DNA from: Candidatus Zhuqueibacterota bacterium
GTDB lineage: Bacteria; SM23-31; B21-G16
Reading direction: 5' to 3'
Assembly (NCBI GenBank): GCA_003644825.1
Contig: QNDJ01000011.1
Span: 1 to 13,735, forward strand
Length of the DNA: 13,735 nucleotides
Part shown: piece by piece, positions 6,016 to 13,735 of the stretch
Numbering within the stretch: the first letter of the stretch is position 1
How the letters are laid out: every line of letters begins with the position of its first letter
Program-made: the position numbers and the translations under genes
The notes under the pieces: model-generated
Databases searched by the model: none
Seen by the model: the letters and a program-made list of their open reading frames with translations, nothing else
What the model was told of the DNA's origin: nothing

Positions 6016-6927
6016 TTACATAGTTTTTCTTTTTTTCTTTTGTTCTCTCCAGTTTTGCCATTCTATAAGCACCGGGCTTGCTATAAAAATTGAGGAATAG
6101 GTACCAACAATAATACCAATGAGCAAAGCAAAAGCAAAATTATTTATTACCTCACCACCTGCAACAAACAATACTATAACAACAGTTAAAGTCGTCAAAG
6201 AAGTAATCAAAGTTATACTTAAAGTTTGGTTAATACTTCTATTTATAATATACGTGTACTTTTCCTTTCTTAAAACTTTTAAATTTTCTCTAATTCTGTC
6301 ATATACTACAATAGTATCATTCAAAGAATATCCAACAATCGTCAGAATTGCAGCTACAATAGGTAAATTAAACTCTTTATTAAAAATAAAAAATGCTCCA
6401 AGAGTAATCAAAACATCATGAAATAATGCAATTATTGCACCTATTGCAAATATAAACTCAAATCTCCAGCTTATATATATTAAAATAAACAGCATTGCAA
6501 TTAAAATAGACCATATTGCTCTTCTGATTAACTCACTACCGATCTTTGGTCCTACTTTTTCGAGTCGTTCTTCCTCAAAAGGATTATCTGGAAAATCTTT
6601 TTTGAGAGTTTCTTTTATCAGGTCAGATATCTCTGTTCCTTCTTCTTTTTCCATAGTTCTTATTAAAATTTCCCTTGAACTTCCAAATTCCTTTATTTCG
6701 CTATCTCCAAGATTTATTTTACTTAAAGAAGCTCTTATATCAGAAACCATTACAGGTTCCTTAAACCTCAATTCCATAAGGGTCCCACCTTTAAAATCTA
6801 TACCAAAGTTTGGACCTTTATGAATAAAAAGAAAAATCAAACCAATAATTATTAATGATATAGATATTGTAATAGCTAATCTTCTATTACCTATAAAATC
6901 AATATCCGTATCTTTTACAATTCGCAT
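6016..6927 (-). CDS. secF: protein translocase subunit SecF
   Basis: SecF pairs with SecD in the inner membrane and uses the proton gradient to help pull exported proteins across after SecYEG/SecA. The 303-residue protein has the expected order: a first membrane helix (about 17-36), the FGIDFKGGTLMELRF motif at 41-55, a periplasmic P1 domain to about 128, and five more helices. The conserved membrane signature GYSLNDTIVVYDRIREN at 199-215 carries the Asp and Arg residues linked to proton movement, and FHDV at 169-172 is also typical. The basic tail (REQKKKRKTM) fits a cytoplasmic end. The ATG at 6927 follows GGAG. The 18-base gap from secD indicates co-transcription, the usual arrangement. 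Length is normal for the family. Confidence 0.97.
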   Translation of the reverse strand: MRIVKDTDIDFIGNRRLAITISISLIIIGLIFLFIHKGPNFGIDFKGGTLMELRFKEPVMVSDIRASLSKINLGDSEIKEFGSSREILIRTMEKEEGTEISDLIKETLKKDFPDNPFEEERLEKVGPKIGSELIRRAIWSILIAMLFILIYISWRFEFIFAIGAIIALFHDVLITLGAFFIFNKEFNLPIVAAILTIVGYSLNDTIVVYDRIRENLKVLRKEKYTYIINRSINQTLSITLITSLTTLTVVIVLFVAGGEVINNFAFALLIGIIVGTYSSIFIASPVLIEWQNWREQKKKRKTM

Positions 6928-6945
6928 TTCCTTTTCTCCATATAA

Positions 6946-8898
6946 TTAAATGCTCAGTTTTCTTAATGCAAAGTGTGCTGTAATAAAATCAAAAATTACC
7001 CTTGTAACAACAATAGCAGTAAACATACTTGCAATAATTCCTATAGACAGAGTAACACCGAATCCTTTTATAGCCCCTGTTCCAAATTGATACAGTACAA
7101 TTGCTGTAATTAATGTTGTAACGTTTGCATCCAGAATTGTTCTGAATGCTCTGGAGTATCCCGCATCAATAGAAGCCCTAATTGTTTTTCCGGTTCTTAA
7201 TTCCTCTCTAATACGTTCAAAAATAAGAACATTTGCATCAACTGCCATACCTATAGTTAGAATTATACCGGCAATCCCTGGCAGGGTTAATGTTGCATGA
7301 AATCCTGCTAAAATCGCCAGCACAAATATTATATTTAAAAGCAATGCCACGTTCGCAATAATACCTGAAAATCTATAATATAATATCATAAATGCAATAA
7401 CCATAACAAATCCTATAATTGCAGACCAGGTTCCTTTCTTTATAGAGTCTACACCAAGAGAAGGACCCACAGTTCGTTCTTCAATTATCTGTACCGGAGC
7501 TCTGAATGCTCCAGCTCTCAGAACAATAGCAAGAAGTTTAGCCTCATCCATATTACTCATTCCTTCTATACTGGACCTTCCATCTGCAATTCTTGTTCTT
7601 ACAACAGGTGCAGAATACACCTGATCATCAAGTAAGATGGCAATTCTTTTCCCGACATTTGCACTTGTAACTCTTGACCATATCCTTGAACCATAACTAT
7701 TCATACTCATAGTAACAATGGGCATCCCTGCACTCGTCGGGCTATACCCACTGCCAATGTCTGCCTGAGCATTCGTTATAACACTTCCATCAAGTTCAGC
7801 ATCCTTTTTAACGAGTAATAATTCATAATAACCCGTTCCTGACGGGTCTGTATAAACCGGTGCATAAGACCACACAAACGTTGCATCTTTTGGAATTAAT
7901 TTTTTTACTTCAGGCATATTGAGTATTGTTTTCACAGCCGGAACATTCTTCTCGGGTACCCCAATAGAACCACCATAAGATGATAAATTTCTCAATAACG
8001 CAAGGAACGGGTCTTCTCCGAAAGTCTGGGCATCTACCACTACAGTTGTGTCTCCTGTAGTATCCATCTGTGTATTATCCAGAGCTTCTTTAGAACCAAA
8101 AAGTTCAGCAAGGCTTATTTCTTCATCTTTACTGGGTTTTTTTGCTTCTACCTTTGTTGTATCTGTTGAATCTATTTTTGCTTCAGCTAATTTTGTAGTA
8201 TCTTCTTTAATTCCTTTTGCTTTATTTCTCTGCCTTTTAAGCAGGTTATTTATATCTTTTATTACTGAATTAACGACCTCGGGGTCTTTCAGAAGTCTGA
8301 ACTCCAATCGAGCTGTTTTTCCAATCAGTTCCCTTGCTCTGTTTATATTCTGAATACCCGGCAACTCTACAATAATTCTTCTTGAACCCTCTTTCTGAAT
8401 ACTCGGTTCAGAAACACCAAACTGATTAACTCTGCTCCTTAAAATCTGAAGAGCTTTATCAACAGCATCTTTTGCCTCATTTTTCAAATAATCTATTGCG
8501 TTTTTTCCGGCTCTTCTTTCACTTTCAAAGTATCTGTTTAATTTTATCTTTTTTTCATTTGCTAACTTCCCGAATATATCAAGAAAATCCCCTTTAGTTT
8601 CTTTTTCAACTTTTATAGCCTCAGATAAAAGTTGATAAAATTTTTCATCTTTTACACTGGCAAGATTTTCTACAAGTTTGGGAAGGTCTACTTCCAATAC
8701 AAGATGCATTCCACCCTTCAAATCAAGGCCTCTTTTTATAGCTTTTTTCTCCAGCTCGGTTATTTTACCCACAAGGGCTGGATTATTCCTGTCTTCTTGA
8801 GTATAAGTCTCAACCTTATAAGTCGGATAAAGATAATATAAAGCAAAAAATACAGCAAGGAAAATAATTATCCATCTAAATGTATTTTTTCTTCTCAT
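6946..8898 (-). CDS. secD: protein translocase subunit SecD
   Basis: This is the larger partner of SecF in the proton-driven export accessory complex. Residues 9-24 form the first helix; RGLDLKGGMHLVLEVD at 56-71 is the SecD signature; LRSRVNQFGVSEPSIQ at 153-168 and RIIVELPG lie in the P1 domain. VDANVLIFERIREE at 553-566 is the conserved fourth-helix motif with the proton-relay Asp, followed by FRTILDANVTTLI. At 650 residues it is slightly longer than many SecD proteins, mainly because of a Thr/Lys/Asp-rich insertion at about 209-295 in the periplasmic region. The ATG at 8898 follows AGGAGGT with an eleven-base spacer. It starts 31 bases after the dehydrogenase gene. YajC is not in the window. 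Confidence 0.97.
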   Translation of the reverse strand: MRRKNTFRWIIIFLAVFFALYYLYPTYKVETYTQEDRNNPALVGKITELEKKAIKRGLDLKGGMHLVLEVDLPKLVENLASVKDEKFYQLLSEAIKVEKETKGDFLDIFGKLANEKKIKLNRYFESERRAGKNAIDYLKNEAKDAVDKALQILRSRVNQFGVSEPSIQKEGSRRIIVELPGIQNINRARELIGKTARLEFRLLKDPEVVNSVIKDINNLLKRQRNKAKGIKEDTTKLAEAKIDSTDTTKVEAKKPSKDEEISLAELFGSKEALDNTQMDTTGDTTVVVDAQTFGEDPFLALLRNLSSYGGSIGVPEKNVPAVKTILNMPEVKKLIPKDATFVWSYAPVYTDPSGTGYYELLLVKKDAELDGSVITNAQADIGSGYSPTSAGMPIVTMSMNSYGSRIWSRVTSANVGKRIAILLDDQVYSAPVVRTRIADGRSSIEGMSNMDEAKLLAIVLRAGAFRAPVQIIEERTVGPSLGVDSIKKGTWSAIIGFVMVIAFMILYYRFSGIIANVALLLNIIFVLAILAGFHATLTLPGIAGIILTIGMAVDANVLIFERIREELRTGKTIRASIDAGYSRAFRTILDANVTTLITAIVLYQFGTGAIKGFGVTLSIGIIASMFTAIVVTRVIFDFITAHFALRKLSI

Positions 8899-8909
8899 TT
8901 TATGTATAT

Positions 8910-8916
8910 ACCTCCT
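8910..8916 (-). promoter_or_regulatory. consensus ribosome-binding site of secD
   Basis: A full AGGAGGT lies eleven bases before the secD ATG. It stands out because the upstream genes of the same run (metG, the nitrilase gene, apparently ricT) lack a clear site, which suggests secDF is translated more strongly or more independently than its neighbours. Confidence 0.7.
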
Positions 8917-8929
8917 GCGAACATAAAAA

Positions 8930-9910
8930 TTAAAACCCCAGTTCTCTATCTACAACATTCTTTAAAGGTTTACCTGTAAAAAATAACTGTAAATTTTCTG
9001 AAAATGATTTTCCAACCTCATCAATATATCCCTCGAAGTTTCCACCAATATGAGGGGTCATAACAACATTCGGTAAATCGAAAAGTTCACTATCCTCTGG
9101 TAATGGTTCATTATAATAAACATCAGTACCAAAACCTTTTATTTTTCCTTCTTTCAGAACCTTTATAAGATATTCTTCATCAATTAATTTTCCTCTTGCA
9201 ATATTAATTAAAACAGAATCCGGTTTTAACAAATCCAGCTCTTCTTTACCAAGAATGTGAAAAGTTTCTTCTGTTAAAGGCAACGAAAGAACTATATAAT
9301 CCATTATTTTTATAATATTTTTTAACTCTTCTTTTTTAAAGAATACATCAACAAAAGTTTTTTTACCTGTATCTCTATCCATTCCATAAATTTTCATACC
9401 AAAAGCCTTACCAAGCTTTGCTATTTCTGTTCCAATAGCCCCTAATCCGAGAATTCCAAGTATTTTTCCTCTAAGTGTACTGGTCTGAACAGAAAAATTC
9501 CATTTTTCCCATTTTCTTTTTACTTTAAACTCAATTGCTTTATCAATACACCTTGCAAAATAAAGCATAAAAGCAAAAGAATGTTCTGCAACATTATGAT
9601 TATTTATTCCTCTTGAAGTAGTAAGAATTATATCACTATGGAGCAACTCTGGATAAAGTGTATGGTCTATTCCCACTGAGGCAAAATGAATCCATTTCAA
9701 TTTATTTGCCCGTTCTAAAGATTCCTTTTCAAAAACAAAACATAACGCAACATCACAATCAAATATAAAATCTTTTATATCTTGCTGTTTACAGAACAAA
9801 ATATTTATTTCCTTATTATTTTTATATGCCACTTCTTCAATAGTGTTCCTTAATTTTCCTCTTCTTTTTTCATTTTTTGTAACAGCAACAAGAATCTTTA
9901 ATCTGTTCAT
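8930..9910 (-). CDS. D-isomer-specific 2-hydroxyacid dehydrogenase
   Basis: This predicted NAD(P)-dependent cytoplasmic enzyme would interconvert a D-2-hydroxyacid and a 2-keto acid. The 326 residues show the family layout: a flavodoxin-like substrate domain split around a Rossmann domain, the entry motif NNHNVAEHSFAFML at 103-116, the nucleotide loop GLGAIG at 155-160 and an Asp at 178 after the second strand (favouring NAD). The catalytic set is Arg239 (NIARGKLIDE), Glu268 (YYNEPLPE) and His287 (TPHIGG). Length is typical. The substrate (glycerate, phosphoglycerate, pyruvate or another keto acid) cannot be read from the sequence, and there is no ACT domain as in many SerA proteins. The start lies three bases after the nitrilase gene stop, so the two are very likely translated from one message. 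Confidence 0.93.
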   Translation of the reverse strand: MNRLKILVAVTKNEKRRGKLRNTIEEVAYKNNKEINILFCKQQDIKDFIFDCDVALCFVFEKESLERANKLKWIHFASVGIDHTLYPELLHSDIILTTSRGINNHNVAEHSFAFMLYFARCIDKAIEFKVKRKWEKWNFSVQTSTLRGKILGILGLGAIGTEIAKLGKAFGMKIYGMDRDTGKKTFVDVFFKKEELKNIIKIMDYIVLSLPLTEETFHILGKEELDLLKPDSVLINIARGKLIDEEYLIKVLKEGKIKGFGTDVYYNEPLPEDSELFDLPNVVMTPHIGGNFEGYIDEVGKSFSENLQLFFTGKPLKNVVDRELGF

Positions 9911-9913
9911 ATT

Positions 9914-10732
9914 TTATATTTTCCCGAATAAGACATCTGAATCCTGGTCCCTGAGTAGAGGAAACCCTAACCTTGCATACCTTATCATTTCCAGGTCAAT
10001 TTTTTCAATGACCAGTTCTTCATTAAACTGACTCCCTTTGCAGAGGATTTCTCCACCAGGCTTAAATACTGCCGAACCACCCCAGAAATTAATACCGTTT
10101 TCGTATCCTACCCTGTTTACCATCAGTATATAAACCCCATATATCATAGAATAAAATTTACAAATCAAATAATCCTTCGACATTGATATATTTCCATCTT
10201 TGTTGAATCTGGATGGACTCGCCTGAAGAAAAATCAATATCTTCGCCCCATATCTTACCATTGTTTCTGTTATTATAGGATGCCAGGTATCTTCACATAT
10301 TTCAATTCCAACCTTTCCAAAAGCGGTATTAATTAAACTCAGTTCATTTCCTTTAGAAAAATCTCTCATTTCATCAAACATTCCATAATTAGGTAGAAAT
10401 ATCTTCCTGTGATAACCTGAAACTTCACCTTTACTTATATAAAGAGATGTATTATAATATTTGCTATCACATTCCTCAACAAATCCAAAAACAAGGTCTG
10501 GTCCTGCAATTGTTTCCTTTTTCAAAAAATTAATTTCTTCTGAATCCCTTTTTAATCCAACTTCCGATACTAATTCCTTAAGAAAATATCCGCTTAAACT
10601 TAATTCAGGAAATACTACAAGTTCAGCATTATTTTTTCTTGCTTCCCTTATAAAAGAAATATGTTTTTCTAAATTTTTTTTGATATTTCCTAACTTACAA
10701 TCTATCTGAGCCAGACCAACTGTTAATTTCAT
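9914..10732 (-). CDS. nitrilase-superfamily carbon-nitrogen hydrolase
   Basis: This 272-residue stand-alone amidohydrolase has all three catalytic residues of the superfamily: Glu43 (VFPELSLSGY), Lys110 (HRKIFLPNYGMFDE) and Cys146 (GIEICEDTWHP). Both LPNYGMFDE and ICEDTW resemble the glutaminase domain of glutamine-dependent NAD synthetase, but there is no synthetase domain attached and none in the window. It may therefore supply ammonia from glutamine or another amide, or act as an independent amidase; the substrate cannot be inferred. The enzyme should be cytoplasmic. The ATG at 10732 has no recognisable ribosome-binding site in the 36-base gap after metG. It sits three bases ahead of the dehydrogenase gene, so a shared pathway or simply a shared operon is likely. 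Confidence 0.9.
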   Translation of the reverse strand: MKLTVGLAQIDCKLGNIKKNLEKHISFIREARKNNAELVVFPELSLSGYFLKELVSEVGLKRDSEEINFLKKETIAGPDLVFGFVEECDSKYYNTSLYISKGEVSGYHRKIFLPNYGMFDEMRDFSKGNELSLINTAFGKVGIEICEDTWHPIITETMVRYGAKILIFLQASPSRFNKDGNISMSKDYLICKFYSMIYGVYILMVNRVGYENGINFWGGSAVFKPGGEILCKGSQFNEELVIEKIDLEMIRYARLGFPLLRDQDSDVLFGKI

Positions 10733-10768
10733 TTTAATCTAATCAGTTATAGTTAAAGTAAAATAAAA

Positions 10769-12808
10769 TCATCTGACCCGACTACCTGCAGGTATATCTT
10801 TTTCAACTGTAATCAGAGATAAATCATCATCAGAAACAGCAGCCAATAACATACCATTAGATTGTATTCCTCTTATAGTAGCAGGTTTCAGATTAGCAAC
10901 AATAACAATATTTTTTCCAACCATATCTTCAGGAGAATATTGTTCTGAGATTCCAGCTATAACCTGCCTTTTTCCTTTACCATCATCGACTTCCATTTTT
11001 AACAATTTATCAGTTTTAGGAACCCTTTCAGCTTTTAATACCCTCGCAACTCTTAAATCAACTTTCATAAATTCATTAATATCAATCAATTCAGGTTCAG
11101 GTTTTTCTTCCTTTTTCTCGGACATATCAAGAACCCCCTCCAATTTTTTTATTTCAGGAATTATATCTTTATCTTCTATCTTTTTGAACAATATAAAGGG
11201 CTCGCCAAGTTTATGCCCGCCTCTCAATTTTTCATTTAAAAATTCTGTCCAGTTAAGTTTGTCTTTCCATTTATCCAGATTCAACATTTTTAAAATTTTA
11301 CCCGATGAAAAGGGCATAAAGCTATATATAGCAAGAGCAAGAACCCGGGTTATCTCGAGGCATAAATAAATAGTTGTTCTGCATCTTTCTGGATTTCCCT
11401 TAATTGTTTTCCAGGGCTGTTCATCATTAAAATATTTATTTGCAAGCCGGGCAATATTCATCACTTCCAGAATAGCTTTTCTGAATTCAAAATTCTCAAT
11501 CATTCTTCCAGAGTTATCAAGAAATGTATATATCCTATCAAGAATTTCCCGGTCATTTTCGTTAAACTCTCCTGGCAAGGGAACAACACCATCATAGTTA
11601 ACTTTCACAAAACTCAAGGTCCTATTTATAAAATTCCCCAGAATATCTGCGAGTTCAGAATTATTCCGTTCCTGAAAATATTTCCAGGAAAAATCAGTAT
11701 CTCTTGTTTCAGGAAGTATAGTGGTTAAAGCGTACCTCAATGGGTCCGGCGGAAACTTTGACAGATAATCATCCAGCCATACAGCGAAATTCCTGCTTGT
11801 AGAAATCTTCTGACCCTCCAGATTCAGAAATTCATTAGCTATTACGTTATCAGGAAGGTTAAATTCTCCATATCCCATTAACATAATTGGAAAAAATATT
11901 GCATGAAATACAATATTATCTTTTCCTATAAAGTGATATAACTTCGCATCAGGGTTTTTCCAGTATTCTTTCCACCTGTCAGGGGTTCCATTTTTAATTG
12001 CCCATTCCTTTGTTGAAGAAATATAACCAATAGGAGCATCAAACCATACATATAATACTTTTCCTTTTGCTTCTTCTAAAGGAACAGGCACACCCCATTC
12101 CAGGTCTCTGGTCACTGCTCTATCTTCAAGACCTTCGTTAAACCAGCCAAGGCAGAAATTTATAACGTTTTCTCTCCATCCCTTTTTTGATAATATCCAG
12201 TTTTTTATTTTTTCCTGAAAATTACCTAACGGAATATACCAGTGATAAGTCTCTTTAATTATAGGTGTGGTTAAGCAAATTTTACATTTCGGCTCAAGGA
12301 TTTTTGTTTGTTCAAGCCATTTTCCACAATTTTCACACTGGTCACCTCGAGCACCTTTTTTCTTACAATAAGGGCATATACCCTCAACAAATCTATCAGC
12401 CAGAAACCTTTTGCACTTAGGACAGTACAATTGTTTTGTTCTTTTTTTCTTCAGGAAACCTTTTTCGTACAGTTTTAGAAAAAAATCCTGAGACGTTTCA
12501 TAATGTATTTTAAGAGTTGTTCTGGAAAAATTATCAAATTTTATACCAAATTTTTCAAAACTCTCTTTATGAATTTTATAATACTTATCTACAATATCTT
12601 TTGGTGATATACCCTTTTTCTCAGCTTCAATAGTTATAGGTACTCCGTGCTCATCCGTTCCACAGATATATATTATATCTGCTCCTCTTAATCTTTTATA
12701 CCTTACAAATATATCAGCAGGTAAGTAGGCACCTGCAAGATGCCCCAGATGTATCGGACCATTGGCATAAGGCAGGGCACTTGTTACTATAATTTTTTCT
12801 TTTCTCAT
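10769..12808 (-). CDS. metG: methionyl-tRNA synthetase with C-terminal tRNA-binding domain
   Basis: The enzyme charges tRNA-Met with methionine at the expense of ATP. The 679 residues contain the class I signature PIHLGH at 18-23 and KISTSRN at 334-340, with Thr in place of the second Lys of the KMSKS form, a known natural variant. Four CxxC pairs (Cys129/132, 145/148, 158/161, 175/178) form the two-zinc-knuckle type of connective domain. An anticodon-binding helical domain follows (SWKYFQERNNSELADILGNF, 374-393). After a Lys/Glu-rich linker near 563-573, residues 575-679 are an EMAP/Trbp111-like OB-fold that dimerises and binds tRNA. The start at 12808 is fixed by the family N-terminus although no ribosome-binding site precedes it. 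It lies 65 bases after ricT. Confidence 0.98.
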   Translation of the reverse strand: MRKEKIIVTSALPYANGPIHLGHLAGAYLPADIFVRYKRLRGADIIYICGTDEHGVPITIEAEKKGISPKDIVDKYYKIHKESFEKFGIKFDNFSRTTLKIHYETSQDFFLKLYEKGFLKKKRTKQLYCPKCKRFLADRFVEGICPYCKKKGARGDQCENCGKWLEQTKILEPKCKICLTTPIIKETYHWYIPLGNFQEKIKNWILSKKGWRENVINFCLGWFNEGLEDRAVTRDLEWGVPVPLEEAKGKVLYVWFDAPIGYISSTKEWAIKNGTPDRWKEYWKNPDAKLYHFIGKDNIVFHAIFFPIMLMGYGEFNLPDNVIANEFLNLEGQKISTSRNFAVWLDDYLSKFPPDPLRYALTTILPETRDTDFSWKYFQERNNSELADILGNFINRTLSFVKVNYDGVVPLPGEFNENDREILDRIYTFLDNSGRMIENFEFRKAILEVMNIARLANKYFNDEQPWKTIKGNPERCRTTIYLCLEITRVLALAIYSFMPFSSGKILKMLNLDKWKDKLNWTEFLNEKLRGGHKLGEPFILFKKIEDKDIIPEIKKLEGVLDMSEKKEEKPEPELIDINEFMKVDLRVARVLKAERVPKTDKLLKMEVDDGKGKRQVIAGISEQYSPEDMVGKNIVIVANLKPATIRGIQSNGMLLAAVSDDDLSLITVEKDIPAGSRVR

Positions 12809-12826
12809 AATTTTCTACATAATAAA

Positions 12827-12848
12827 AGCCGAACCTTCCTGCCCGGCT
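12827..12848 (-). promoter_or_regulatory. small hairpin in the ricT-metG gap
   Basis: On the minus strand AGCCG pairs with CGGCT (12844-12848 with 12827-12831) around a twelve-base loop containing AGGAAGG, followed by TTTTATTAT. It could be a weak terminator after ricT, an attenuator for metG or a processing element. The stem is only five base pairs, or six with a G-U pair, so I cannot choose between these. It is not a T-box: the 65-base gap is far too short. Confidence 0.3.
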
Positions 12849-12873
12849 CATCTTTTGTAAAAAAATATAAAAA

Positions 12874-13725
12874 TTACTGGTTTTCCTCATCAATTTCTGT
12901 TTTTTCTTCCACACATTCTGGTTCATTTTTCATCAATTCTTTAGCCTCTTCAAGGGTTATCCTATCCCATTCATCATTCTCATATCTCAAATATATAATA
13001 TCTTTGAAAATATCTATTTTTTCTACTTTTCCAGCACCTTTTGAAGTTTTAATAATACTATCCATAGGTGGAAATTTTTTAAGGGACTCCTCATACAAAT
13101 CTTTTTCATACAATAAACAACACATCAACCGCCCACAGCAACCCGATAATTTTGAAGGATTTATCGAAAGGTTTTGTTCTTTTGCATACTGTGAAGATAT
13201 AGGTTCAAATTCTCTCAGAAAAGCTGTACAGCATAATTTATATCCACAAATACCACATCCACTAACCCTTTTTGCTTCATCTCTGATTCCTATCTGCCTC
13301 AGTTCAATCCTTGTTTTGTATTCAGCAGCCAGGTCTTTTACCAGCTCCCTGAAATCAACCCTTTTATCAGCTGTAAAAAAGAAAGTAAGCTTATTTCCAT
13401 CAAACTGGTATTCTGAATCTATTAACTTCATATTCAAACCTCTTTTTACAGCCAGTTCTTTACATTTCATTAGAGCTTTTTCTTCTTTCTTTCTCAACTT
13501 TTTTAGTCTTCTTACTTCTTCTTTTTCAGCCTTTCTTATTACTTCCAGAAGCTGTTCTTTATCTTTAACGCAGGGAGCTTTAATACACGTATGATGTATT
13601 CTTCCTAAATCAATTCCCTTTTCTGCTTGAACTATCACATAATCACCAACTTTAAAGGGAAATTGCTGGGGATTTTTATAAAACTCAAGCCTGTATCCTT
13701 TAAATTCTACCTCTACAAAATCCAT
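12874..13725 (-). CDS. ricT: PSP1-domain protein, RicT (YaaT) homologue
   Basis: The 283-residue protein has a PSP1 domain. Its central part carries the hallmark cysteine clusters SGCGICGYKLCC at 155-166 and SGCCGRLMCC at 194-203, joined by FLREFEPISSQYAKEQNLS, almost a textbook RicT core. In Bacillus, RicT joins RicA and RicF in a complex with Fe-S clusters that aids RNase Y-dependent mRNA processing and development; outside Firmicutes the role is less clear. A charged helical segment (about 55-92) and an acidic tail (EEKTEIDEENQ) flank the core. RicA and RicF partners are not in the window. The frame is complete from the ATG at 13725, but only ten upstream bases are visible and they show no ribosome-binding site. 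Adjacency to metG is seen in other bacteria, where holB is often the next gene upstream. Confidence 0.92.
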   Translation of the reverse strand: MDFVEVEFKGYRLEFYKNPQQFPFKVGDYVIVQAEKGIDLGRIHHTCIKAPCVKDKEQLLEVIRKAEKEEVRRLKKLRKKEEKALMKCKELAVKRGLNMKLIDSEYQFDGNKLTFFFTADKRVDFRELVKDLAAEYKTRIELRQIGIRDEAKRVSGCGICGYKLCCTAFLREFEPISSQYAKEQNLSINPSKLSGCCGRLMCCLLYEKDLYEESLKKFPPMDSIIKTSKGAGKVEKIDIFKDIIYLRYENDEWDRITLEEAKELMKNEPECVEEKTEIDEENQ

Positions 13726-13735
13726 ATTAAAAAAC

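Noticed and set aside
11787-11809. Thr instead of Lys in the MetRS KMSKS loop (KISTS) as a possible defect.
   Set aside because: KISTSRN/KMSTSR forms are normal in many two-zinc-knuckle MetRS enzymes, and the rest of the protein is intact.
8930-12808. Possible methionine-salvage link among metG, the nitrilase and the 2-hydroxyacid dehydrogenase (omega-amidase plus keto-acid reduction).
   Set aside because: The nitrilase active site reads ICEDTWHP rather than the CYDxRFPE type of omega-amidases, so the link rests on adjacency alone.
12714-12926. A 70-codon minus-strand frame bridging the end of ricT and the start of metG.
   Set aside because: It overlaps two well-supported genes in another frame and has no recognisable domain or ribosome-binding site.
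12740-13594. A 284-codon open frame on the plus strand opposite ricT and the start of metG.
   Set aside because: It is the antisense of a clearly recognisable RicT, is Ser/Phe-rich as expected from reversed Lys/Glu-rich coding DNA, and shows no domain.

Overview
This is an AT-rich window in which every complete gene lies on the minus strand, so transcription runs from high to low coordinates. The only plus-strand gene is a DUF2752 fragment cut by the left edge. The organism looks like a diderm bacterium: there is an outer-membrane beta-barrel ending in Phe, a lipoprotein and several exported envelope proteins. The two-zinc-knuckle methionyl-tRNA synthetase has a KISTSRN signature and a C-terminal tRNA-binding domain, a form I associate with the Bacteroidetes/FCB side of the tree. 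Lys/Glu/Ile-rich proteins and heavy use of AGA/AGG for arginine would suit a thermophilic or AT-rich lineage. My best guess is an uncultured candidate phylum around FCB or WOR-3, but this is inference and not a firm placement.

Housekeeping half (13725 down to 6016): ricT (PSP1 domain, Fe-S cysteines), metG, a nitrilase-superfamily amidohydrolase, a D-2-hydroxyacid dehydrogenase, secD and secF. Gaps are 3 to 65 bases, so these genes could form one operon. The ricT-metG neighbourhood is familiar from other bacteria (in Bacillus, yaaT and metS lie close together near holB and tmk).

Envelope half (5975 down to 289): a STAS anti-anti-sigma-type protein and a bactofilin follow secF closely. After a 197-base gap with a candidate promoter and a hairpin comes an outer-membrane barrel of the Omp85/BamA-like surface-antigen type. 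Its periplasmic head is a short bactofilin-like beta-helix rather than recognisable POTRA domains. A clear intrinsic terminator at 3378-3411 closes this gene. Next come two tandem DUF4097-like beta-solenoid genes (the second carries a striking DEG ladder), a lipoprotein, and a multi-pass membrane protein whose 3' end overlaps the converging DUF2752 gene.

The most noteworthy point is the density of beta-solenoid proteins. Four consecutive genes (bactofilin, barrel with bactofilin-like head, two DUF4097 proteins) are built from short repeating beta rungs, apparently in both cytoplasm and periplasm, directly downstream of SecDF and a STAS switch protein. I see no tRNA, rRNA, CRISPR array, insertion sequence or other mobile element, and no gene-free stretch over 300 bases.
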